Origin: Isotricha intestinalis
Lineage: Eukaryota; Ciliophora; Litostomatea; Vestibuliferida; Isotrichidae
Reading direction: 5' to 3'
Assembly (NCBI GenBank): GCA_023807065.1
Contig: JAJJLU010003577.1
Location: forward strand, 1-49,874
DNA: 49,874 nucleotides
Shown: positions 39,606 through 49,731 of the stretch, piece by piece
How the letters are laid out: every line of letters begins with the position of its first letter
Position numbering within the stretch: the stretch's first letter is position 1
Translations under genes and position numbers: made by a program
Notes under the pieces: generated by a model
Told to the model about the DNA's origin: nothing
Database searches by the model: none
The model's input: only the letters and a program-made list of their open reading frames with translations

Positions 39606-42600
39606 ATGAAAAGAAATTTTCAAAAACAAGAAAAAGTAAAAAAGGTAAGATAAAAAATATAAAAATTAAAAATAGAATGTAAAGAATTATTCAAAATCAT
39701 TAAATCACAATAAATTAAATGGTCAAATAATAGAAAACAAAGATCAAATTCAAGAAATAGATTTAAATCAATTAGCAATTAATATAATAGAAAATGTAGA
39801 TAATGAAATGAATAAATTAGATTCTCAAGAATTATTACAAAATTTAATGCAAATATTACAAAATTTTCAAAATGAGTTAATTAATCAATTAGAAACTGAA
39901 CCAGAAGAAAATCAAATAAAAATTATTTTACAAAATAATTTTGATTCAATTATTAAATTTGTTGTTCAATGCATTCAATCTTTTGATAATATAAGAGGAA
40001 ATTCAATTGAAAATTTAAAAAATTCTCTTAATCAATTATTTGAAATTGTTTCTTCTGAAATTGAAGAATTAAATAATAATAATAAAATAAATGATAATAA
40101 AAGTTTAATTAATAATAATAATGAAAATGAAATTTTAAAAATGAAAAATTTAATTCTTTCTAAACAAAATAAATTTGTTTCTTTAATAAATTCCTTATCT
40201 TCAATTATAAGAATTTACATAAAAGAATATAAAATATTAATAAAACAATTATCTTCAAATACCCAAAATTATTTTTCAGAATTAACAAAATGTAAAACTG
40301 ATATAATAGAAATAAAAAGTATAATAAATTGTTCCAATTTAAATGGTACTTTATCTAATATATTAAAGAATAAAGCAGATCAAATAAATATAGAATTAGA
40401 TAATTTATTTAAAATAAATAAAGATATGATAAATGAAATAAAATTAATAGATTCAGAGAATATTAAATTATATGATAATGCGAAATTAACTTTTCAAAAA
40501 TTAAAAGACTTTCATAAAAACCAAATTGATGAATTAACAAATTTTAAAAGTGAAGAAGTTAAATTTGAAAAAATAAAAAGTAAAAGTCTTCCTAAAACAA
40601 GAAATAATACAGTTAATCCAATTAAAAGACAATTATATATTAATAATGAAAATGATGATGATTTTAATCATAATACTTTTAATAGTGTTTTAAATCAAAG
40701 TGATAAAATTAAAAGAAGAAGAAATTCTTCTGAAAATAATAGAAAAAATACTTTTTCTAATCAAGATATTAATAGTATTAATGCTTTAAATGAAATTAAT
40801 AAAGATTTAAAGAATGAATTTGAGAAAATTAAAGAAGAAAATAAAAATTTAAAAAATAAATTAATAAGAAGTAAAAGTGATAGAAATTTAAAAATTAAAA
40901 ATGAAGGTATTAAAGAATTAAAAAACTTATCTAATGATATTTTAATTCTTTTTAAAAAAATGACAAATTTACAAAATTCAATAATGAAGAAACAAAATAA
41001 TGTTCAAGAGTTAAAAATAGATTTTGAGAAATTTAAAAGAAATTTAAAAGAAAAAGCAAAATTAAATTTAGATTTATTAAATTCTAAAGAGGAAATTTCT
41101 TTTAAATCAAAAGAAGAAAAAAAAGAAGAATTAAATAATAAAGAATTAGAAAATAATGAAAAATACGAAAGTATGATTGAGAAATTAGAAAAAACAATAA
41201 ATGAGAAAAATAATATAATAGAAAAGTTAGAAAATGAATTAAAGAATAAAAAAATAGAAATTTCACAAAATAAAATAAAAGAATATGAAGAAAATATAAA
41301 AAAATATAAAGAAAAAAATAAGAAATTAAAAGAAGAAATTGATTTAAAAACTAAAGAAATTAATAAATTAAATGATACTTTAAATAAAAAAGAACAATTA
41401 TTAGAAATGCCTAAATCAATTAATAAAAATAATTCAAATGATGAAAAAGAAGAAATTATAAAAGACAATGAAAATGATTTTGAAGATACTATTAGAAATA
41501 TTAAAGGAGATAAAGAAGAAAAAAATAATTTAGAAAATGAATTAAATATTATTAAAAATAAAAAAGATATTTTAGAAAAAGAAAATAAAGATTTTCAAAA
41601 TAAAATTTTATCTTTAAATGAAGAAATTAATGTTTTATTAAAAGCAAAAGAAAAAATAGAAGAAGATAATAAATTATTATTAAATGAAATAGAACAATTA
41701 AAACAATTAAATCATAAAAAAGAAAAAGAAAAAGAAAATAAAAATGAAATAGAAATAAATAATAATAATTTAAAAATAGAAAATTTAGAAAAAGAAAATT
41801 TAATAATAAAAGAAGAAAACAATAATTTAAAAGTTCAAAATAAAAAATTAGAAACAGATTTTTTAAATGAAAAAAAGGAAAATGAGAAAAAATTAAAAGA
41901 AACATTAAATTTAATAAAAGAAATGAAAAATAAAATAAATAATAAAAAAGAAAATGAGAATAATATAAATTACAAAAAAGAATTAATATTATGTTCTAAT
42001 ATAATATATAATATATATAAGTCCTTAACAGAAAAAGAAAAAAGTGAAAAACTAACTCAAGCAGTATTAAATAAAAATCCAAATGAAGGATTAATTATCT
42101 TAGAAGAAGAAATAAATAAAGAAGAAAAAGACGAAATAAAAGATTTTGAAAATATAAACGACTTAATGAAAAAGAATAAAATATATTATTCAACAATAAA
42201 AGAAAATTTAAAAGAAATTAAGAATAATAAAACAAGAAAAAAGAAAGAAATGAAAAATAAATTCGCAATAGAAGGAGGAGATACAGATAAATTAGAAAAT
42301 GAAAATAAATATTTAAAAGATTTAATATCAGAATGTATAAGTACAATATTTACATCAATAAAAGAAAAAAATCCAGAATTCGTTGATGAAGAAGATGAAG
42401 AGTTTAAGAATATAACTAAAAAAGAATTTGATAAAGAATTTGTAAAAGAAGCAGTTCAAAAATTTGAAATATATAATAATTTAGTTAATGAACAATTTAT
42501 TCAGTTAAAAGAAGATAAAAATAAATTAGAAAATGAATTACATAATCTTCAAATTAAAAGTAAAACTTATAAAGAAGCTTTAGATAATGCGATTAATAAA

Positions 42601-43260
42601 ATAAATCAAAATAATATAAGTGATGAATTTAGAAAAAGTCAAAATGATGAAAATTCACAAAACAAAAATATTAAAGTAGAACATACTCAACAAAGTCAAA
42701 ATGTTAATTCTTATAAAACTTTTGGAATTGATGATAAAGACTCTAAAAATTTATCTGAAGAAGAAGAAAAAGAAGAAATTATTTTTGATGATGAAAAATT
42801 AAAAAAAAAAAATCAAAGTTATAATTTAATTAAAGATAATAATAATGTTTTAGGTATTTTAAATGGAGAAAATAATAATGAAGTGTTTTCTTTTTCAGAA
42901 AGACAAAAAAATAGAATTGAAGAGTTGTTAAAAGAAAATAAAAAATTAGAAGATAATGAAAATTTGCTTTTGACTCAATTAAATGAATTAAAAAAAGAAT
43001 TAAAACAAAGTAGAGAAATTATAGATAATTTAAAAGGAAAAAATTTTGAATATTGTAGAGAATTTCTTTATCCTTTAAGAAATGCTTTAGAAAGATTAAT
43101 TTATGAAATTAAATTAACTTCTAAAGTTAAAGAAGTTTTAAATATTATTTTAAGTTTAGCTTCTTATACTGATGAACAAATTCAAGTTTTATATCAATAT
43201 AAAGAAAAAAAAAAAAATTTTTTTAATATGTTTCCTTTAGAAGGAAATTTTAATGAATAA
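39606..43260 (+). CDS. Long coiled-coil protein (1207 aa) with one 31-nt intron
   Basis: Exon 1 (39606-39644) encodes MKRNFQKQEKVKK. A GTAAG...TAG intron of 31 nt (39645-39675) follows. Exon 2 (39676-43260) continues NVKNYSKSLNHNKLNGQIIE and on into the large frame. An ATG at 39808 would be an internal Met and would omit 44 coherent codons. Residues from about 50 to 1190 are almost all helical, with heptad-like Leu/Ile spacing (for example NELKNKKIEISQNKIKEYEE), a Lys/Glu-rich middle, a Ser/Asn-rich break near residues 300-345, and a shorter acidic insert (DDKDSKNLSEEEEKEEIIFD) near 1040-1065. The C-terminal 70 residues, after YCREFLYPLRNALERLIYEI, look globular. Such proteins are structural or tethering; cilia, centriole or Golgi are possible sites, but nothing distinguishes them. 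Confidence 0.72.
39645..39675 (+). other. 31-nt spliceosomal-type intron
   Basis: It begins GTAAGA (a strong 5' splice consensus) and ends AAATAG. Its length is 31 bases, the same as in two other genes of this window. Removing it joins an upstream ATG exon to the open frame. Confidence 0.75.
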
Positions 43261-43383
43261 TCTTTTTGTAAATTTAATTTTTTTCATTTTTTTTTTTGTT
43301 TAATTTATTTTTTAATATTATTATAGTACTATTTTAATTAATTTTTTTTATTGTTGATTTAAATAATTAATTAAAGTTTTTTC

Positions 43384-45634
43384 ATGAGACGATTGAATTT
43401 GAAAATAACAAAAGAAATTAAGATTGAAGAAGAAATAAATAATTATATTCAAAAGAATACTTTAAATATAACTATTACAGAAGGAATAAATTATGTTCTG
43501 AAAAATTTACATAATTATAGAAATAAAATTACAATTAATCAAAAGTTTATTACTAATTTAGATAAATTAAAAGAAATGAAAGATGATTATATAATATATA
43601 TTAATATCTTATATATTGTTAAAAGAAATATTTTATTTGGAAATAAAAAATATAATGTTAATTTAAATTTTACTTGGTCTGATACATTATCAAATAATGA
43701 AGTGACTTCAAATAATATTAATTTTGAATATTATAATTGCTTATTTAATTTAGCTTCTATATTTTATTTAATTGGTTATTATTCTTTAAATAAAGAAAAT
43801 AAAGAAGATATTAGTTTATATTTTAAAAATGCATTATCAATATTTAAAATAATTAAAAATGAATCATTTTCAAAATTAAAAGATAATGAATTATTAAATG
43901 ATTTATATAATACTCATTTACAATATTGTTGTAATTTATGTATTATACAATCACAAAAAGAAATATTAAAATTAGTGAATGATATTGAATTACAAATAAA
44001 AATTAACTCTAATATATGTAAACTATTTAAAGATTCATTTTTATTATTTCATAAATTTCCTTTAAATAATTATTTAAACTCCGATGAATATTATTTAAAC
44101 AATCAATCAATTTTATATGAAGCAATAACTTATTTAAAAATAAGAGAAAAAGAAGAAAATTATTATAAAGAATTTTTTTATGGTAATGCGATTTATTATC
44201 AATTTTTAGCAGTTGAAAAATTAATTGAATATCAAAATCATATTAAAAGTTTAAATATAGAAGGTGATGATATAAATAAATTAATAAATGAGAATAAAGA
44301 ATATGGAGAAAGAATGATAGATTATAATAATAAAAATAAACATTTAAATATTCCTCAAAATGAAAATATAGAAATAATATATAGTGATGATTTTTTTGAT
44401 GATATTTTACCTGAGATTTTATTTATTAATAAAAATTTCACTTTTCAAAATCAAAATATAAATCAAATAAATTCTGAATTAGAAATTTTTATTCCAAAAG
44501 AAGTGAAAAGTTTAATTGAGGAAAATAAAAATAAAATGAAAGAATATATAAACTTAAAAATAAATGCTTTTTCAAATGATATTAATCTAAATAATTATAT
44601 TAAGAAATTGAATTTACCTGATAAATATATAATAAAAAATTATTATGATTTACCTTTAAAACCTAATATTGATATTTCTAATGATTCTATCTTAAAAATT
44701 AATCAAATTAAAAGTTTAAATAATATAAATGGCTTAAGACAAATAATAGATAATATAGAAAATATATCTCAAAAAATAAGAAATAAGTTAAATGTTTGTT
44801 ATAGAAAAATAACAAAAGAAAAAAAAGAAGAACTTTATTTAATTCAAAAATTTGAGAAAAAGTATGTAATTTCACAGTTTGGAAACAATTCAAATTTGTT
44901 TTTACAAGAAATAGAACAGTATTTAAATCAATTAGATATTACAAAAAAATATGATGAAGAAAAAAAAAAAAGAATTAGAAATTAACAACAAAAATTTTGA
45001 AATTTTTAATCAATCAATTGATATTATTAATAAGAATATTCCTGGAAGAAAAATTATAGGAAGAGAATTTACATTCGAAGAAATTAATATAAGAGAAGGT
45101 ATTCAAGATTTAAATATATTAAAAGATAATATAAATGAAATTATAAAATGTATTTATGAATGTTTAAATGATGATTGTCAGTTTTTAAAAGATTTTACAG
45201 AAGTATTTTATAATGAGAAAGAAGATAAAATTTTTAATCAATTTAAAAATGAAATTGATAAAAAAATAAATGAAATAAATGTAATTATTAATGTTGTTAA
45301 AGAAAAGAAAAAAATATTAGAGATCAATATTCAAAATTTAAAAATAAAACAAAGTAAAGAAAAAATAAGTGAAGAAGGAATGAATTATATTAAAGCATTA
45401 GAATCAAATATTAATTTATTTTTAAATCAATATGGATCATTATTAAAAGGATTTGATTTTTATAATAACTTAGAAAATAAAATAAATCAATTAATTTCTA
45501 AGATTACTTTAATTCTCCGGAATAGAATTGAAGAAAAAAATGAATTAATCAAAGCTTTAACTGGAAATACTTATCAAACTTTTATTCAAAAAGATGAATA
45601 TTTAAAAAAGTTACATTTATCTTATTCTATTTAA
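43384..45634 (+). CDS. ALIX/BRO1-V domain protein (ESCRT-associated), with a frame break in a 12-A run
   Basis: ALIX-family proteins bind ESCRT-III (through BRO1) and cargo or ubiquitin (through the V domain) in endosomal sorting and membrane repair. Residues 1 to about 370 are BRO1-like: after a TPR-like helical lead, WSDTLSNNE then NINFEYYNCLFNLASIFY and LIGYYSLNKENKEDISLYFK match the family's conserved helix. Later, FYGNAIYYQFLAVEKL and FFDDILPEILF continue it. From about 380 comes the V domain: coiled helices and LRQIIDNIENISQKIRNKL. The frame at 43384-44985 stops prematurely because of A12 at 44960-44971, and the next frame (44951-45634) continues smoothly (KELEINNKNFEIFNQSIDII, then LLKGFDFYNNLENKINQL). 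One A fewer gives 749 residues. The Pro-rich tail of animal ALIX is absent. Confidence 0.8.
44960..44971 (+). other. 12-A run causing a +1 frame break in the ALIX-like gene
   Basis: The upstream frame ends KKKRIRN-stop just after the run, while the +1 frame continues coding for over 200 residues. Homopolymer length error in the sequence, or real slippage at transcription or replication, are both possible. Confidence 0.7.
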
Positions 45635-45855
45635 AAAATGATTTAAAAACTGAATACATTTATTTTATATTATTTTATTATTTGAAATCTATAATTTTTA
45701 TAAAATATTATAATTTAAAATATTAAATGTACATTAAACATAAAATAAAAAGATTTATACTAAACTTTTTAAATAAATACAATTTCCAATGTTTAAAATA
45801 AAATTAATAATATATTAATAAATTTTATTCTTTTGTTAAGTTTTTAAATTAAAAA

Positions 45856-47499
45856 ATGAGTTCTATAGTTCCTGAAATGAACATTATTTCATCAATAAAT
45901 GAAAGAAATATAGATAATTTATCTCAAACTGAAATACCAACAAAGAAGATTTTATATGAAAAAAAAAATAATATAATTGAACCCATAAAATATTCAGCTT
46001 CAACTTCTGATTCTATAAAAAATATAAATCCTAATATTTTAACTAATAGCAGTGAAGAAGAAGGAAAAATTAATTATTCAACTGAAGAATATTTAAAAAT
46101 TCACATTATAGATAATTCAAAACCTTTTTTTTTAACAGATTTAAAACCAGTTAATAAAAAGATAATAAATAATTCTTTACAAAAAGAAAAATTGGAAATG
46201 ATTTATAAAGATAAATTAAATTATTCTTTAATTTCAGATAAAGAAGATTATTATATTGATGATATAAATTATAGTCTTTTAAAAACTCAAAAAAAAGAAG
46301 ATGAATATAATAAATTATTAAATGTAAAAATTGAAAAAAATTCTGAGAAAGAAGAAATGAAAATGTTATATAAAACACAAAGTGAACAAATAATTTATGA
46401 TAAATCATTTGGATATTTTTATGGTTTCTTTGCTACAACATTTAAAAACAGAAAAAAAGAAAATTTAAACAAATTACAAATTCATATTAACTTAAATGAT
46501 GATATAAATAATAAAAAATATAATTTTTTCGGTATTTACGAAGGACATAAAAATGTAAATATTTCTACATATTTAAAAGAAAATTTAAGTAAAAGTATAT
46601 TTCAAGAAATGAAAGAATTAATAATAAATCCAATAAAAAGAATAAAAAATTGTTTTATAAACACAGATAAAAAAATAATAAATGAATGTTTTAAAAATAA
46701 AGAAAAAGATATTTATTATGAAAAAGGAGGATCATGTGCTCATATTTTAATAAACTATGATAATAAACTTTATATTGGAAATTGTGGAAATTCAAGAAGT
46801 ATAATAAGTTCTAATTACGGTGAATTAATTAATAATTTATCTATTGATCATACTCCAAATGAAGAAAATGAAAGAAAAAGAATTGAAGATAATAATGGTA
46901 AGTTAATACAAAAAAAGAATATTTTTTATATTCAATCTATTAATTTTCCCTTTAGTAGATCTATTGGTGATTTTGAAATTAAAAATAATAATAAAAATAT
47001 ATTAATTTCAGAACCTGATGTTATTGAAATTGAAATTAATAATAATATGGATTTTATTGTTATGGGTTCTCAAGAAATATTCCAATATATTAATAATGAA
47101 GATTTATGTATGTCTATTTTTTCTTTTATAAATCAAGGAATTATTATTAATTTAGATTATAAAAACATTTTATTGTATTGCAGTAATTCTATTATTGAAT
47201 ATGTTATTGATAAAGGAGCAAAAGATAATTTATCTATTATAGTATTATTTATGAAAAATATATATAATTTAATATTAAATAAAGATTGTAGAACTATAGA
47301 AAAAATTTTAAATAATTTTAAAGTTAAAACTGATTTTTGCGATAGTTTATTTGTTCCAAATAAATTTTTTGGGTTTAATATATTTGAAAAAAATAAATCA
47401 AATGATATTCAAAATAACAATGCAATTAATAAAAAAGAAAATAGAATATATAATACAAATAAAAAAAAAGCATTTTTAAAATGTTTATGTTTCAAATAA
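45856..47499 (+). CDS. PP2C-fold pseudophosphatase (547 aa)
   Basis: PP2C (PPM) phosphatases use Asp residues to hold two Mn/Mg ions. The fold is visible: FGIYEGHK at 225-232 (family FGVFDGHG), GGSCAHILI, GNCGNSRS at 308-315 (GDSRA), DHTP, FPFSRSIGDFEIK, ISEPDVIEIEI, and AKDNLSIIVL at 455-464 (DNITVIVV). The metal ligands are largely gone: Asp of DGH is Glu; Asp of GDSRA is Asn; SDGLWD is SQEIFQ (405-410), losing the central Asp. Only Asp457 of the DN motif is clearly kept. A catalytically dead relative, comparable in kind to animal TAB1, is inferred. There is a 190-residue Ser/Lys-rich N-terminal extension. The final KKAFLKCLCFK has two Cys that might be lipidated. Confidence 0.78.
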   Translation: MSSIVPEMNIISSINERNIDNLSQTEIPTKKILYEKKNNIIEPIKYSASTSDSIKNINPNILTNSSEEEGKINYSTEEYLKIHIIDNSKPFFLTDLKPVNKKIINNSLQKEKLEMIYKDKLNYSLISDKEDYYIDDINYSLLKTQKKEDEYNKLLNVKIEKNSEKEEMKMLYKTQSEQIIYDKSFGYFYGFFATTFKNRKKENLNKLQIHINLNDDINNKKYNFFGIYEGHKNVNISTYLKENLSKSIFQEMKELIINPIKRIKNCFINTDKKIINECFKNKEKDIYYEKGGSCAHILINYDNKLYIGNCGNSRSIISSNYGELINNLSIDHTPNEENERKRIEDNNGKLIQKKNIFYIQSINFPFSRSIGDFEIKNNNKNILISEPDVIEIEINNNMDFIVMGSQEIFQYINNEDLCMSIFSFINQGIIINLDYKNILLYCSNSIIEYVIDKGAKDNLSIIVLFMKNIYNLILNKDCRTIEKILNNFKVKTDFCDSLFVPNKFFGFNIFEKNKSNDIQNNNAINKKENRIYNTNKKKAFLKCLCFK

Positions 47500-47674
47500 A
47501 AAATAATAATTAATAAGGATAATATAAAAAAATATAATAAAATAAAAAACATGTAAATATTATATTAGCATATATAGATATATTTATACATAGATTTTAA
47601 ATATTATTTATTAGGTAATAAAAAAAAAGTAAGTTTATAATAAATAAATTTAATAACAATCATTTTCCTTTTTT

Positions 47675-48127
47675 TTATTCGTTAATTATTTTAGTCTTTG
47701 GTTTTTCATTCATAAAATGAAATTTAATTTCTTTAGAATCATTTACTTTTTTTTTAACTAGAGCTGCAGAATAAAAATTTTCTTTAACATTTTCTTCTGA
47801 AAAAGTAATCATATAACATTGATAAAATTGTGAATATAAAATCTGTTTAATTTGTGCGTTTGGGAAAATAAAAAGTAAATTTTTATTAAAATCTATATTT
47901 ACTTCTTTATTTAAAAAGACATCTTTTTCGTTTTTATGTGAAATATATTTTTCAGACTCTGAATCATATTGTAATATATTTATTGCTATCCACTCTTTAA
48001 ATTTATTTAAACTTTCTTCATTTGATATACAAATATCATCTATTTTTTTGTCTTTCATTAACATTCCTGAATATATTATTTCTATACAATTTTCACCTAC
48101 ATCCCACCAATCTTCAAAATATATCAT
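47675..48127 (-). CDS. Small protein of unknown function (150 aa)
   Basis: This is an intact minus-strand frame starting MIYFEDWWDVGENCIEIIYS, with Trp doublets and acidic residues. Alternating beta-like segments follow (NLLFIFPNAQIKQILYSQFY then QCYMITFSEENVKENFYSAA). It could be a compact globular domain of about 130 residues with a Lys-rich tail. No known motif is recognised. The gene converges with the PP2C-like gene (175 bases apart) and diverges from the SAM-domain gene (207 bases between the two starts). Confidence 0.65.
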   Translation of the reverse strand: MIYFEDWWDVGENCIEIIYSGMLMKDKKIDDICISNEESLNKFKEWIAINILQYDSESEKYISHKNEKDVFLNKEVNIDFNKNLLFIFPNAQIKQILYSQFYQCYMITFSEENVKENFYSAALVKKKVNDSKEIKFHFMNEKPKTKIINE

Positions 48128-48334
48128 TTATGTTTTTTATTTATTTTTAAATTTTATTTTATTAAATTAATTTATTTGAGTTATTTACTTTTTTATAAAT
48201 TTGAATTTTTCTTTTAATATCCTTATAATCTTTTAAAAAATTATCTTTTTATTTTATATTCTTTTAAGTATTAATTGTTTATTTTATTAACTTTTAAATT
48301 ATTTTTTCTTTTTTTTTTTAAAATTAATTTAAAA

Positions 48335-49555
48335 ATGTTAAAAGAAGAAAATTCAAATATTAAATTTATTTCAAATTATAATTGTAATGAAGTTTGTGAA
48401 TTTGTTAAATCAATAGGTTTAGAAGAATTAATAAATAAAATAGAAGAATTAAATATTGAAGGATATGATTTATGTTTAGATAATGATGATTTATTTAAAT
48501 CTTTAGAAATATCAAATCCTCATAATTTAATAAAATTAAAGAAAAACATAAAATTAAAACTTTTAGAAGAATTACAAATAAATTTTTCTTTTAAGGGAAA
48601 TTTATATCCAATTCAATTAGATTATAATTTAGATTTAACAATAGAAAATATAATAGAAAATATATCAAATGCATTTGACTTTAAAGAAAAATTTTCTTTA
48701 TCAACAATAGACAATGAACTATTATCTCAAAAAATAAAATTTATAGATTTATTATTATTAAACCCTGAGAAATATAAAATAATAAAAATATTTAATCCTA
48801 AAGAAAATAATGAAATTCCATCTCCAATATCAGGTAAAAGTGATATTAAGAAAGATTTAGATAATATTCCTTATTTAACTTCCTCAAATTCAAATTCAAT
48901 TCCTAATGAAGATAATCAATTTTTTAAAAATCAAATTATTAAAGATAATATTATTAATATTCAAGATAAAAATGATTTTTCTAATCCAGTTAAAAATAAA
49001 AATAATATTTTCTCACCTATTAATACTTATCAAATAAATGCGAAAAGAAAAATAAATAATAATAAAAATATTAAAGATTCTTATTCTTCACCTCAAATTA
49101 ATATAAATAAATATAATAATAAATCAAATCAAAAAGGATTTGATATATTAGGAGATTTAAATAATAATTTAAAAATAATGAAAGATAATTTATTAAAAAA
49201 TAATATTGAAATTGATTTTAGAGATCCTTTATTAAATATTCCTTTAAAAGAACAAAATATTTTAAGTAATGTTAATAATGAAGAAAATCAAATATTATTA
49301 AATACAAAATTAAATTCTGAAAATAATAAAAATAAAAGTCAAAATTATTTTAATTATTTAAATAAGAAAAATAATTTAAATGAAGGTTCTTCTTTTTCTA
49401 GACAAGATATTATTCTTCAAAAGTATAATACTGATAATCAACAGTTAAAATATGCTCATTCTCCTTTAGAAGAGTTAAATGATAATTTTAAAAATATTCA
49501 TTTTGCGAATATTAAAAATGAAAAAGTTGTTGTTCCTCATCAAAATATTCTATGA
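48335..49555 (+). CDS. SAM-domain protein, possibly SAM plus ubiquitin-like RA domain (406 aa)
   Basis: I start at the ATG at 48335. The frame is open for 20 more codons upstream, but these encode only Phe/Leu/Lys from T/A-runs and look like leader. Residues about 12-75 are a SAM domain (CNEVCEFVKSIGLEELINKI, EGYDLCLDNDDLFKSL, NLIKLKKNIKLKLLEE), a self- or protein-binding module. Residues about 80-150 have the beta-alpha pattern of a Ras-association/ubiquitin-like fold (YPIQLDYNLDLTIENIIENI then NELLSQKIKF). This arrangement resembles Ste50-like adaptors, but the second domain is uncertain. The remaining 250 residues are Asn/Lys/Ser-rich and probably disordered. The stop is TGA. The last 35 codons, including the stop, are duplicated in inverse orientation at the window's right end. 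Confidence 0.75.
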   Translation: MLKEENSNIKFISNYNCNEVCEFVKSIGLEELINKIEELNIEGYDLCLDNDDLFKSLEISNPHNLIKLKKNIKLKLLEELQINFSFKGNLYPIQLDYNLDLTIENIIENISNAFDFKEKFSLSTIDNELLSQKIKFIDLLLLNPEKYKIIKIFNPKENNEIPSPISGKSDIKKDLDNIPYLTSSNSNSIPNEDNQFFKNQIIKDNIINIQDKNDFSNPVKNKNNIFSPINTYQINAKRKINNNKNIKDSYSSPQININKYNNKSNQKGFDILGDLNNNLKIMKDNLLKNNIEIDFRDPLLNIPLKEQNILSNVNNEENQILLNTKLNSENNKNKSQNYFNYLNKKNNLNEGSSFSRQDIILQKYNTDNQQLKYAHSPLEELNDNFKNIHFANIKNEKVVVPHQNIL

Positions 49556-49594
49556 AAATAAAACTGGACAAAAAAAAGATAATTAAGATTTTTT
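49451..49594. repeat. Left arm of a near-perfect inverted repeat
   Basis: It covers the last 35 codons of the SAM gene and 39 bases downstream. Its reverse complement is at 49732-49874, with one substitution (A/G at 49552, silent) and small length differences in an A/T run. Confidence 0.9.
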
Positions 49595-49731
49595 TTTTTT
49601 AGAATAAATAAATAATATTTGTTTAAATTTTTAAAATAAAAAATGATAAACTATTCAAGTTTAATTTATTTTTTATTGAATTTATTTTAAAAATTAAAGG
49701 ATAATTTTATTTTTATTTTTTAAATGATTAT

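Noticed and set aside
41004..41468. Antisense Phe/Ser/Leu-rich ORF opposite the coiled-coil gene
   Set aside because: Lys/Glu/Asn-rich coding strands routinely give open Phe/Leu/Ser-rich antisense frames; no domain is present. The same applies to other such shadows.
48275..48334. A signal-anchor extension on the SAM protein
   Set aside because: The 20 upstream codons derive from T/A-runs like those in all leaders here, and a better ATG lies directly before the coding-like sequence.
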